Source: Pseudoflavonifractor sp902362925 | GTDB lineage: Bacteria > Bacillota > Clostridia > Oscillospirales > Oscillospiraceae | Reading direction: 5' to 3' (one strand) | DNA length: 64,000 nucleotides | Assembly: GCA_902362925.1 (NCBI GenBank) | Contig: CABIYL010000013.1 | Part shown: in pieces, positions 49,862 through 58,221 of the stretch | Position numbering within the stretch: the first letter of the stretch is position 1 | Layout: each line of letters opens with the position of its first letter | Position numbers and translations under genes: made by a program | Notes under the pieces: model-generated | Databases searched by the model: none | What the model saw: the letters and a program-made list of their open reading frames with translations, nothing else | Told to the model about the DNA's origin: nothing

Positions 49862-51772
49862 TTAAACGACATTTGTCTGTTCTTTTAGCCTTCTCCAGAG
49901 AGTTGTACGATTAATGCCAAGAATTTCACAAGTTTTTTGGACATTTCCGCCTGTCCGCTGATACACCATCTCAATATATTTCTGCTCCAGGCTCCGCAGG
50001 TCCAGACCGTCCCAGTCCGGAGGCAGAACATCGGTACACACCGGCCCGCTCTCCTGCACTGGCTGGACAGCACGGCGCTCCCCATCCCCCTCGGCCAGGA
50101 TGGCGTCAAAGGAGGAGAGGATGACGCACCGCTCAATCAGTCCCTCCAGCTCCCGGATGTTGCCCTCGTACTTCCGGTTGAGCAGACAGCTCTCCACGTC
50201 CGGCGTGGGCTCCAGCAGGGGCTTGCCGTACTTCTCCGAGTACTTGCGGATAAAGTACCGGGTCAGGGCCGGAATGTCCTCCCGGCGGCGGTCCAGGGGT
50301 GGAATCCGGAGGGTGAGGACGTTGATGCGGTAGTACAGGTCCTTGCGGAACCGGCCCTCCTCCATCTCCCGCTTTAAGTACTTGTTGGAGGCGGTGATGA
50401 TTTTCACGTCGATGGGGATGACCCGTCCGCCGCCCAGGCGCATGACCTGCTTCTCCTGGAGCACCCGGAGCAGACGGCCCTGGAGTTCCATGGGGATCTC
50501 GCTGATCTCGTCCAGAAACAGGGTGCCGTTGTGGGCCAGCTCGAAGATGCCGGGCTTGCCCTTTTTTCGTGCGCCGGTAAAGGAGCCCTCCTCATAGCCG
50601 AAGAACTCACTCTCAATGAGGGAGGGGGCGATGGCCGCGCAGTTGACCGCCACAAAGGGCCCCAGATGGCGGCGGCTGTAATTGTGGATGCTCTGGCAGA
50701 ACAGCTCCTTGCCCACGCCGGAGGCGCCGCAGATGTGGATGGGGGTGTCGTACATGGCGAACTTCTTGGCGGTCTTGATGCACTCGCCAATCTGGTGGCT
50801 GGCGTAGACAATGTCGTCAAAGGTGTACTTGGCGATAAACCCCTTCTCGTTCATGGAGCGGCGGATTTTTTCCTCCAGGTTCTGCACCTCGGTGACATCC
50901 TGGAAGGTGGCCACCGCGCCCTTTACCTCCCCGTCCACCGTGATGGGCACCCGGTTGGTGACGATGCGGGAGTCCCACAGGTTCTGGATCTCCCCCAGCT
51001 GGGCTGTGCCGGTGGCCAGGATTTCGGGCAGCTTGGTGTTGGGCACAATGTCGGCAATGGGCCGCCCCTTGGCCCGCTCACAGGGCACCCCGAAGAGCTG
51101 CTCCGCCCGGCGGTTGTAGACCGTGATTTTCTCGTTCTCGTCGATGGCGATGATGGCGTCGTGGACGAAGTCGGTGATGGTGGCAATCTGCTGGGCCCGG
51201 CGTTTCTCCTCCTTGGCCACCCGCAGAATCCGCCGCGCCTCCTGGATGGCGGTGTGGATGGAGCTCTTCTGGGACTGGATCATGATGCCGTTGCAGTTGA
51301 GCTCCCGGATGATGCGGGTGATGTTGGCGTCGCCGATGTAGGTCTTGATTCCCCGGCGCTTGTGGTCCTCAATGACGGCGTAAATGTCGCTCTCCCGCTT
51401 CAGCTCCACCAGCACCACCGGGTTGGGCAGCAGCTTGCGCAGCAGGTCGTACCCGTCCACCACGTTGGAGTAGCCCACCACGCCGATGGTCTCGTTGGGG
51501 TCGTCCACCTGCTCAAAGCTCTGGAGCACGTCGTAGGCTGTCACCTTGATCTCCACCGCAGGGATGGAGAAGGCCTCCCTGACCAGCTGATAGGTTCCGC
51601 CACGGCTGACAATCAGCTCGGCGCCCTCAGCGATGGCCTTCCGGGCCACCTCCACGCCCTCGCTCATGCTGCCCAGCAGCACCTCCACATTGTGATAGCC
51701 CTGCTCCCGGACAATCTCCTCCGCCCGGTCCTTCATCTCCCGGAGGGGCGTCAGCACTACGATCTCCTTCAC
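49862..51772 (-). CDS. sigma-54-dependent activator with PrpR N-terminal and PAS domains
   Basis: A 636-residue enhancer-binding protein. Residues 1-195 are the PrpR-type sensor domain, 200-310 a PAS domain, about 330-560 the AAA+ domain, and the last 35 residues a Fis-type HTH (NVQKTCEILGINRTTLWRRL). The AAA+ part shows Walker A GASGVGKE (about 348-355), EGSFTGA (about 394, Ser replacing the usual Ala of GAFTGA, still in the sigma-54 contact loop) and GTLFLDEI. It should sense an intermediate of the adjacent pathway and switch on the permease-to-glycerate-kinase operon. Confidence 0.92.
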   Translation of the reverse strand: MKEIVVLTPLREMKDRAEEIVREQGYHNVEVLLGSMSEGVEVARKAIAEGAELIVSRGGTYQLVREAFSIPAVEIKVTAYDVLQSFEQVDDPNETIGVVGYSNVVDGYDLLRKLLPNPVVLVELKRESDIYAVIEDHKRRGIKTYIGDANITRIIRELNCNGIMIQSQKSSIHTAIQEARRILRVAKEEKRRAQQIATITDFVHDAIIAIDENEKITVYNRRAEQLFGVPCERAKGRPIADIVPNTKLPEILATGTAQLGEIQNLWDSRIVTNRVPITVDGEVKGAVATFQDVTEVQNLEEKIRRSMNEKGFIAKYTFDDIVYASHQIGECIKTAKKFAMYDTPIHICGASGVGKELFCQSIHNYSRRHLGPFVAVNCAAIAPSLIESEFFGYEEGSFTGARKKGKPGIFELAHNGTLFLDEISEIPMELQGRLLRVLQEKQVMRLGGGRVIPIDVKIITASNKYLKREMEEGRFRKDLYYRINVLTLRIPPLDRRREDIPALTRYFIRKYSEKYGKPLLEPTPDVESCLLNRKYEGNIRELEGLIERCVILSSFDAILAEGDGERRAVQPVQESGPVCTDVLPPDWDGLDLRSLEQKYIEMVYQRTGGNVQKTCEILGINRTTLWRRLKEQTNVV

Positions 51773-51807
51773 GGCTCTCTCTCCTTCTGGGAACCCCTAT
51801 TTTATTT

Positions 51808-53232
51808 TCAGTATAGCGATTTCCTTCGGGCAATGCAAGAAAGAGCCTGTTTTCCCGTCCGTTTCCCCACCCATGTGCGCCACAGAGACAGGGCCTCCGG
51901 CGAAAGAATGAGAATGGCGGTCAGGTTGGGCAGGGCCATGAGGCCGTTGAAGATATCCGCCATCTGCCACACGGCGGACATGTCACCCGCACTACCCACC
52001 ACAATCATCACCAGAAACACCGCCCGATAGGCCCACCGCAGCCGGTGGGAGCCGGTGAGGTACTGGAGGCCCCGCTCGCCGTAGTAGCTCCACCCCAGCA
52101 GGGAGGTGAAGGCAAAGAGCAGCAGGCAAACCGCCACAAAGGCCCCACCCCACGGGCCGTACACCGTGGAAAAGGCGGCGGCGGACAGGGGCGCGCCCAG
52201 CATAGAATCGGACACCGTGCCGCTCCGGATGGCGGCCAGGGCCTCCGCCGGGTGGTAGACGCCGGTGGTGAGGATGACTAGGGCGGTCATGGTGCACACC
52301 ACCAGGGTGGCCACAAAGACCTCAAAGATGCCCCACATGCCCTGTTCGGCAGGCTCCTTCACGTCAGAGGCGGCGTGGGCCATGGCGGAAGAGCCCATAC
52401 CCGCCTCGTTGGTGAACACCCCACGGGCAACGCCGTACCGCATGGCCCTTGCTACGCCGTAGCCCAGGCCGCCCCCCACTGCCGCCGATGGAGTCAGTGC
52501 CTCGGTGACAATGGACTCAAGCGCCCCGGGCAGGGCGGAGGCGTTGACAGCCAGCACCACCGCGCTGCCGCCGATAAACAGCAGGGCCATGGCGGGCACC
52601 AGCTTCTCGCTCACCGCGCCGATGCGGCCGATGCCCCCCAGAATGACCAGACCGGTGAGCGCCGCCGTCACCACTCCCACCGCCAGCCGGTCCCAGCCGA
52701 AACTGTGCTCCAGAGCGGTGGCGATGGAGTTGGCCTGCACCATGTTGCCGCCCCCCAGGGACGCCCCCACGCAGCACAGGGAGAAGAAGCAGGCCAGCCC
52801 ACGGCTGCCCAGGCCCCGTTCCATGTAGCACATGGGTCCCCCCTGCCAGCCCCCATCCGGGGATGGCTCCCGGTAGCGGACGGCCAAGGTCTTTTCCAGA
52901 CAGCCGGTCATCATGCTCAGAAAAGCGGACACCCACATCCAGAACACCGCCCCTGGGCCGCCGTAAAAGATAGCGGTGGCCACTCCAGCGATGCTGCCCG
53001 TGCCGATGGTGGACGCCAGGGCGGTGGAGAGAGCCTGGAGCTGGGTGATGCCCCTGCCGGTCTTTTTTCCCCTTCCCAGGAACACCGAGCCCAGGGTGGT
53101 TTTCATCCACAACGGCAGGCCGAAGAGCTGGAAAAAGCCCGTCCGCACCGAGCAGTACAACCCCGCCAGCAGAAACAGCCCCAGCAGCCACGGGTTCCAG
53201 ATAAAATCCCCCAGCCGCTCCAAAAACGCCAT
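51808..53232 (-). CDS. AGCS-family sodium:alanine/glycine symporter
   Basis: A 474-residue transporter with about ten to eleven membrane helices and the AGCS signatures: TGSIAGVATAIFYGGPGAVFW split over two helices, GGPMCYMERGLG, and VFTNEAGMGSSAMAHAA. It imports alanine or glycine with sodium. The frame is open far upstream, but the ATG at 53232 has GAGGAGGTGG before it and begins at a typical MAFLERLGDFIW start. The last codons contain the promoter of the downstream sigma-54 activator. Confidence 0.92.
   Translation of the reverse strand: MAFLERLGDFIWNPWLLGLFLLAGLYCSVRTGFFQLFGLPLWMKTTLGSVFLGRGKKTGRGITQLQALSTALASTIGTGSIAGVATAIFYGGPGAVFWMWVSAFLSMMTGCLEKTLAVRYREPSPDGGWQGGPMCYMERGLGSRGLACFFSLCCVGASLGGGNMVQANSIATALEHSFGWDRLAVGVVTAALTGLVILGGIGRIGAVSEKLVPAMALLFIGGSAVVLAVNASALPGALESIVTEALTPSAAVGGGLGYGVARAMRYGVARGVFTNEAGMGSSAMAHAASDVKEPAEQGMWGIFEVFVATLVVCTMTALVILTTGVYHPAEALAAIRSGTVSDSMLGAPLSAAAFSTVYGPWGGAFVAVCLLLFAFTSLLGWSYYGERGLQYLTGSHRLRWAYRAVFLVMIVVGSAGDMSAVWQMADIFNGLMALPNLTAILILSPEALSLWRTWVGKRTGKQALSCIARRKSLY
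51810..51838 (-). promoter_or_regulatory. sigma-A promoter of the sigma-54 activator gene
   Basis: Minus strand -35 TTGCAT (51833-51838), 17-nt spacer, -10 TATACT (51810-51815), inside the 3' end of the symporter gene. Confidence 0.7.
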
Positions 53233-53331
53233 GGTACCACCTCCTCTGTCCACAGGTATGCGTCCCCCGGTGGAATTATGTGGACGGCCGCATAGGATGG
53301 AGGGAGTCTGGAAAACTGGGAGGGGACGCCT

Positions 53332-54408
53332 TTGTGTACCATCAGCCTGTGTATGATTGTAAAGAACGAGGAGGCCGTGCTGTGCCGGTGCCTGGAGAGC
53401 GTTGCGGCTCTGGTGGACGAAATTGTGATTGTGGACACCGGCAGCACCGACGCTACAAAGGAGATTGCCCGGCAATTTACGGATAAGCTCTTCGATTTTC
53501 CGTGGGTGGATGACTTTGCCGCCGCCCGGAACTTCTCCTTTGACCAGGCCAGCGGCGACTACTGCATGTGGCTGGACGCGGACGATGTAATAGAAGAGCC
53601 CGACCGGGTCCGGTTCCGTGCCATGCGGGAACAGCTTTTGCCGGAGGCCGACGTGGTGATGATGCCCTACCACACCGCTTTTGACCCCCAGGGGCAGCCC
53701 ACCTTCACCTATTACCGGGAGCGGGTGGTGCGCAACGAGGCCCGTTTCCGCTGGTCAGGAGCGGTCCACGAGGCCATCACCCCCGCCGGGGAAATCCGCT
53801 GGTCGGACGCGGCTGTATCCCACAAAAAGGTAGGTTCAGGTGACCCGGACCGCAACCTGCGTATCTATGAATCCCAGCTGGCTGCAGGCAAGGCACTGGA
53901 CCCCAGGAATCAGTTCTACTACGCCCGGGAGCTGTGGTATCACAGCCGCTTTGAGGAGGCGGCCAAAGTGCTCACCGCCTTTCTGGACAGCGGAAAGGGG
54001 TGGCTGGAGAATCAAATTGAGGCCTGCCGCCTGCTGTCCCAGTGCATGACCGCCCTGGGCCGGGATGGGGACGCCCTTTCCTCCCTGCTCCGCAGCCTGA
54101 CTCTGGACACCCCAAGGGCTGAGGTGTGCTGCGATATGGGCGGCTGGTTTCTGGCCCGAAAACAGTGGCGGCAGGCCGCCTTCTGGTACGAGCTGGCCCT
54201 CACCCGGAAGCGGGACGACACCTCCGGCGCCTTCGTCTCCCCCGACTGCTACGGATACCTCCCCGCTGTCCAGCTGTGCGTCTGCTGGTACCACCTGGGG
54301 GACGTGGAGAAGGCCAAAGCCTTCAACGAGCTGTCAGCCTCCTTCCGTCCGGAGGACCCATTTGTCCTCCAGAACCGGACTTTTTTCTCCTCTTTGTCTT
54401 TCTCTTGA
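53332..54408 (+). CDS. family 2 glycosyltransferase with TPR-like C-terminus
   Basis: A 358-residue protein. Residues 1-200 are a GT2 fold (ISLCMIVKNEE, VIVDTGSTDAT, and the DxD metal site in MWLDADD at 82-84). The C-terminal part (about 200-350) contains helical TPR-like repeats (AREL, FEEAAKVLTAFL, VEKAKAFNEL). Relatives glycosylate cell-surface glycans or peptides; substrate unknown. The start is TTG at 53332, with GGGAGGGG 6 nt upstream. It diverges from the symporter gene. Confidence 0.85.
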   Translation: MCTISLCMIVKNEEAVLCRCLESVAALVDEIVIVDTGSTDATKEIARQFTDKLFDFPWVDDFAAARNFSFDQASGDYCMWLDADDVIEEPDRVRFRAMREQLLPEADVVMMPYHTAFDPQGQPTFTYYRERVVRNEARFRWSGAVHEAITPAGEIRWSDAAVSHKKVGSGDPDRNLRIYESQLAAGKALDPRNQFYYARELWYHSRFEEAAKVLTAFLDSGKGWLENQIEACRLLSQCMTALGRDGDALSSLLRSLTLDTPRAEVCCDMGGWFLARKQWRQAAFWYELALTRKRDDTSGAFVSPDCYGYLPAVQLCVCWYHLGDVEKAKAFNELSASFRPEDPFVLQNRTFFSSLSFS

Positions 54409-54414
54409 CGTTCC

Positions 54415-54513
54415 TTGACAAGCTACCTTTAAAAATAGTATACTTTTTCGGTCGAATGTCCATTTTTACTGTTCCACGCTGCTCTTGACGAATTCATACT
54501 GAAATAGTATAAT
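54415..54513 (+). promoter_or_regulatory. tandem sigma-A promoters of the pyruvate formate-lyase operon
   Basis: P1: TTGACA (54415-54420), 18-nt spacer, TATACT (54439-54444). P2: TTGACG (54485-54490), 17-nt spacer, TATAAT (54508-54513). Just downstream of P2 are two small inverted repeats, TTAGCT-CA-AGCTAA (54513-54526) and ATTGC-N6-GCAAT (54529-54544), possible regulator sites. Confidence 0.8.
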
Positions 54514-54581
54514 TAGCTCAAGCTAACCATTGCGGTATTGCAATCCGCCCGGCAGCCAAATCTGTACCAAAGGAGACTTCT

Positions 54582-56681
54582 ATGGAAGAAATGCGCATCG
54601 TACCGGAGTGGGACTCCTTCACCCCCGGCGTATGGCAGAAGGAGATCAACGTCCGGGATTTCATCCAGAAGAACTACACCCCCTATGAGGGCGACGAGTC
54701 CTTCCTGGCCGGCCCCACGGAGGACACCAAGGCCCTGTGGGCTCAGGTGATGGACCTGTCCCGCCAGGAGCGGGAAAAGGGCGGCGTGCTGGATATGGAC
54801 ACCAGCATTGTCTCCACCATCACCTCCCACGGACCCGGCTACCTGGACAAGAGCAGAGAGAAAATCGTGGGCTTTCAGACCGACAAGCCCTTCAAGCGGG
54901 CGCTCCAGCCCTACGGCGGCATCCGCATGGCGGTGAAGGCCTGCGAGGAGAACGGCTACCATGTGGACCCCCAGATCGTGGAGTTCTTCACCAAGCACCG
55001 CAAAACCCACAACGAGGGCGTGTTCGACGCCTACACCCCCGAGATGCGCGCCTGCCGCTCCAGCCATATCATCACCGGCCTGCCCGACGCCTACGGCCGC
55101 GGCCGCATCATCGGCGACTACCGCCGGGTAGCCCTCTACGGCGTGGACCGGCTCATCGAGGACAAGCAGCACCAGAAGGACACCACCCGCATTATCATGT
55201 ACTCGGGCGTCACCCGGGAGCGTGAGGAGCTCAGCGAGCAGATCAAGGCCCTCAAGGAGCTCAAGGAGCTGGGCAAAATCTACGGTCTGGATATCTCCCG
55301 CCCCGCCGCCAACGTGCAGGAGGCCATCCAGTGGCTCTACTTCGGCTACCTGGCCGCCATCAAGGAGCAGAACGGCGCGGCCATGAGCCTGGGCCGTACC
55401 TCCACCTTCCTGGACATCTACGCCCAGCGGGATCTGGCCGCCGGCACCTTTACCGAGGAGCAGATCCAAGAGTTTGTGGACCACTTTATCATGAAGCTGC
55501 GGCTGGTCAAGTTCGCCCGCACCCCCGAGTACAACGCCCTCTTCTCCGGCGACCCCACCTGGGTCACTGAGTCCATCGGCGGCATGGGCATTGACGGCCG
55601 GAGCATGGTCACCAAGATGTCCTACCGCTACCTCCATACCCTGGAGAACCTGGGCACCGCCCCCGAGCCCAACCTGACGGTGCTCTGGTCCACCCGGCTG
55701 CCCATGAACTTCAAGCGCTTCTGCGCCAAGACCTCCATTCTCTCCTCCTCCATCCAGTACGAGAACGACGACCTGATGCGGGTCACCCACGGCGACGACT
55801 ACGCCATCGCCTGCTGCGTGTCCAGCATGCGGGTGGGCAAGGAGATGCAGTTCTTCGGCGCCCGGGCCAACCTGGCCAAGTGCCTGCTGTACGCCATCAA
55901 CGGCGGCGTGGACGAGATCTCCAAGAAGCAGGTGGGTCCCCGGTACCGGCCCATCACCAGCGAGTACCTGGACTACGACGAGGTGGTGGAGCGCTTCCAG
56001 GACATGATGAAGTGGCTGGCCAGCGTGTACGTCAACACGCTGAACATCATCCACTATATGCACGATAAATACTGCTACGAGCGCATCCAGATGGCCCTCC
56101 ACGACCGGAACGTGAAGCGGTGGTTCGCCACCGGCATCGCCGGTCTGTCCGTGGTGGCCGACTCCCTGTCCGCCATCAAGTACGCCAGGGTACGCACCAT
56201 CCGGGACGAAAACGGCATCGTGGTGGACTATGAGGTGGAGGGCGACTTCCCCAAGTACGGCAACGACGACGACCGGGTGGACTCCATCGCCTACAACGTG
56301 GTCCAGGGCTTCATGGACTACGTCCGGGGCAACCACACCTACCGGGGCGGCATTCCCACCACCTCCATCCTGACCATCACCTCCAACGTGGTCTACGGCA
56401 AGAACACCGGCTCCACCCCCGACGGCCGGAAGGCAGGCGAGGCCTTTGCCCCCGGCGCCAACCCCATGCACCGCCGGGACTCCCACGGCGCTGTGGCCTC
56501 CCTCAGCTCGGTGTCCAAGCTGCCCTTCAAGGACGCTCAGGACGGTATCTCCAACACCTTCTCCATCATCCCCGGCGCCCTGGGCAAGGACGACCAGATC
56601 CTCTTCGACGACGCCATCACCTTTGAGATGGACCCGGACTGCGCCTGCTGCGAGCCCAATCTCAGCGACGAAGAGGAGTAA
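54582..56681 (+). CDS. pflB: pyruvate formate-lyase core subunit (lacks the glycyl-radical domain)
   Basis: A 699-residue protein aligned by eye with PflB: the thiyl-radical cysteines are Cys411-Cys412 (YAIACCVSSM), and GTAPEPNLTVLWS, GGVDEISKKQ and NTGSTPDGRKAGE are family signatures. It cleaves pyruvate with CoA to acetyl-CoA and formate. Ordinary PflB (about 750 residues) ends in RVSGYAVxF; this ORF instead stops after a new acidic, Cys-containing tail (DPDCACCEPNLSDEEE). The missing glycine domain is encoded 41 nt downstream in another frame with its own ribosome site. AAGGAG precedes the ATG. Confidence 0.9.
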   Translation: MEEMRIVPEWDSFTPGVWQKEINVRDFIQKNYTPYEGDESFLAGPTEDTKALWAQVMDLSRQEREKGGVLDMDTSIVSTITSHGPGYLDKSREKIVGFQTDKPFKRALQPYGGIRMAVKACEENGYHVDPQIVEFFTKHRKTHNEGVFDAYTPEMRACRSSHIITGLPDAYGRGRIIGDYRRVALYGVDRLIEDKQHQKDTTRIIMYSGVTREREELSEQIKALKELKELGKIYGLDISRPAANVQEAIQWLYFGYLAAIKEQNGAAMSLGRTSTFLDIYAQRDLAAGTFTEEQIQEFVDHFIMKLRLVKFARTPEYNALFSGDPTWVTESIGGMGIDGRSMVTKMSYRYLHTLENLGTAPEPNLTVLWSTRLPMNFKRFCAKTSILSSSIQYENDDLMRVTHGDDYAIACCVSSMRVGKEMQFFGARANLAKCLLYAINGGVDEISKKQVGPRYRPITSEYLDYDEVVERFQDMMKWLASVYVNTLNIIHYMHDKYCYERIQMALHDRNVKRWFATGIAGLSVVADSLSAIKYARVRTIRDENGIVVDYEVEGDFPKYGNDDDRVDSIAYNVVQGFMDYVRGNHTYRGGIPTTSILTITSNVVYGKNTGSTPDGRKAGEAFAPGANPMHRRDSHGAVASLSSVSKLPFKDAQDGISNTFSIIPGALGKDDQILFDDAITFEMDPDCACCEPNLSDEEE

Positions 56682-56722
56682 TCCCGTTTTCCACACCTCA
56701 CCCCCGAAAGGAGCAAATATCC

Positions 56723-56965
56723 ATGCACGTCACCGATTCCCAGATTGACAATCTGGTTGCCCTGCTGGACGGCTACGCCGAAAAGGGCGGCCACCACCTG
56801 AACGTCAACGTGTTCACCAAGGAGACCCTGCTGGACGCCCAGGCCCACCCGGAGAAGTATCCCCAGCTCACCGTCCGGGTGTCCGGCTACGCGGTCAACT
56901 TCCACAAGCTGACCAAGGAGCAGCAGGACGAGGTCATCGCCCGCACCTTCCATGAGGGCATGTAA
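56723..56965 (+). CDS. free-standing glycyl-radical domain of pyruvate formate-lyase (GrcA-like)
   Basis: An 80-residue protein equal to the C-terminal end of PflB: GHHLNVNVFTKETLLDA, EKYPQLTVRVSGYAVNF and QDEVIARTFHEGM. The radical-bearing glycine is Gly55 in RVSGY. It resembles E. coli GrcA/YfiD, which repairs oxygen-cleaved PflB, but here it follows a core that has no glycine loop of its own, so it must be an essential subunit. GAAAGGAG lies about 9 nt before the ATG. It overlaps the activase start by 14 nt. Confidence 0.9.
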   Translation: MHVTDSQIDNLVALLDGYAEKGGHHLNVNVFTKETLLDAQAHPEKYPQLTVRVSGYAVNFHKLTKEQQDEVIARTFHEGM

Positions 56966-57710
56966 CACCGGGCGCATCCACTCGGTGGAGAGCTTCGGCA
57001 CGGTGGACGGCCCCGGTATCCGCTTTGTGGTGTTCTTCCAGGGCTGCCCCATGCGCTGCCTCTACTGCCACAACCCGGACACCTGGAGCGCCGAGGGCGG
57101 CACCGAGATGACAGTGGACGAGTTGCTGGCCGCCTACGACCGGAACAAGGGCTTTTACCGCCAGGGGGGCATCACCGCCACTGGCGGAGAGCCCCTGCTC
57201 CAGCTGCCCTTCCTCACGGAGCTGTTCACCGCGGCCAAAGAGCAGGGCATCCACACCTGCCTGGACACCTCGGGTGTTGTGTACCGGCCCGACAGACAGG
57301 GGGAGTTTGACGCTCTCTTTGCCGTCACCGACCTGGTGCTGCTGGACGTGAAGCACGCCGACCCACAGGGTCACCGGCAGCTCACTGGTCAGGACCAGTC
57401 CCCGGTGCTCGCCTTTGCCCGCGCCCTGGACCGGGCCAAGGTGCCCATGATTGTGCGCCATGTGGTGGTACCCGGCATCACCGACTCCCCCCGGGAGCTG
57501 ACCGCCCTGGGCAGGCTCATCGCCCCCTTCCGGAACCTGAAGGGGCTGGAGGTACTGCCCTACCACACCATGGGGGCAGCCAAGTATGAGGCATTGGGCA
57601 TCCCCTATCCTCTCTCCGGCGTGCCCGCCATGGAGAAGGAGCGTGCCAGGGACGCCCGGAACCTGATTCTGGATGGTCTCCAGCAGGCCAGAAAAGACAT
57701 TCAGCACTGA
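56952..57710 (+). CDS. pflA: pyruvate formate-lyase activating enzyme (radical SAM)
   Basis: A 252-residue radical-SAM activase with CxxxCxxC at Cys32, Cys36 and Cys39 (GCPMRCLYCHN), the GITATGGEPLLQ motif, and normal family length. It makes the glycyl radical, here on the separate 80-residue subunit. The ATG at 56952 lies inside the end of the glycyl-radical gene, so the two are co-translated. A bidirectional terminator follows. Confidence 0.93.
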   Translation: MRACNTGRIHSVESFGTVDGPGIRFVVFFQGCPMRCLYCHNPDTWSAEGGTEMTVDELLAAYDRNKGFYRQGGITATGGEPLLQLPFLTELFTAAKEQGIHTCLDTSGVVYRPDRQGEFDALFAVTDLVLLDVKHADPQGHRQLTGQDQSPVLAFARALDRAKVPMIVRHVVVPGITDSPRELTALGRLIAPFRNLKGLEVLPYHTMGAAKYEALGIPYPLSGVPAMEKERARDARNLILDGLQQARKDIQH

Positions 57711-57722
57711 ATACCGGATAGT

Positions 57723-57760
57723 AAAACGCCCGGCTTCCCAATGGGAAGCCGGGCGTTTGG
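57723..57760. terminator. bidirectional terminator after the pfl operon
   Basis: A 16-bp perfect stem (57724-57739 with 57743-57758, loop AAT), flanked by A-run and T-run, between convergent transcripts. Confidence 0.88.
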
Positions 57761-57770
57761 TATGCTGTGC

Positions 57771-58205
57771 TCAGTCTCTGGACAGCTTGCCGGAGAAGCA
57801 GGCCGCAATCATGGCCACGATGGACACCAGATAGCTGACCAGGCCCACAATGGAGATGTTCAGGGCGGTCTCCTCGGCGGCGGGGTAGTTGACGGGGATG
57901 AAGTACACATCGGCCACCAGGCTCACCCGGCCCAGGGCAAAGAGGGCAAAGCTGGCGATGAGGAGCGCGGTGGTTGCCAGCACGGCCAGGTCCAGGACCC
58001 CGCCGCCCAGCTTATCGCCGGCGGCGGCCAGGACCACTGCCAAGACAATGGCGATGACTGTGCACACGATGGGGGCGGGATTGGTGGCGCTGCCGGCCAG
58101 ATAGCCGGTGAAGGAGGTGACCAGATAGACCACCAGGCCGATGACAGCGGTCACCAGGGCCACCCAGACGGACAGACCGGATTTTGCGAGCTTCGTAGTT
58201 GCCAT
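57771..58205 (-). CDS. small four-helix membrane protein
   Basis: A 144-residue membrane protein with four hydrophobic segments (about 10-32, 44-62, 68-92, 115-138). No family with known function is recognised. The ATG at 58205 has GGAGG upstream. It lies 16 nt after the GH3 gene and is the last gene of the glycosidase operon, so it may help anchor or fold the membrane-bound enzyme; that is inference from position. Confidence 0.7.
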   Translation of the reverse strand: MATTKLAKSGLSVWVALVTAVIGLVVYLVTSFTGYLAGSATNPAPIVCTVIAIVLAVVLAAAGDKLGGGVLDLAVLATTALLIASFALFALGRVSLVADVYFIPVNYPAAEETALNISIVGLVSYLVSIVAMIAACFSGKLSRD

Positions 58206-58221
58206 AATTCTTTCCTCCTGT

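Noticed and set aside
53233..53673. Long N-terminal extension of the alanine symporter
   Set aside because: It is antisense to the glycosyltransferase gene, not hydrophobic, and lacks a start signal; the start at 53232 is typical for the family.
54513..56696. A 727-codon minus-strand frame opposite pflB
   Set aside because: Antisense shadow of a well-identified gene with the same Gly/Val/His bias and no start signals.
56640..56760. Split pyruvate formate-lyase as a plain sequencing frameshift
   Set aside because: The core ends in an unrelated acidic tail, 41 nt of non-coding DNA follow, and the small gene has its own well-placed ribosome site; no single indel would join them cleanly.
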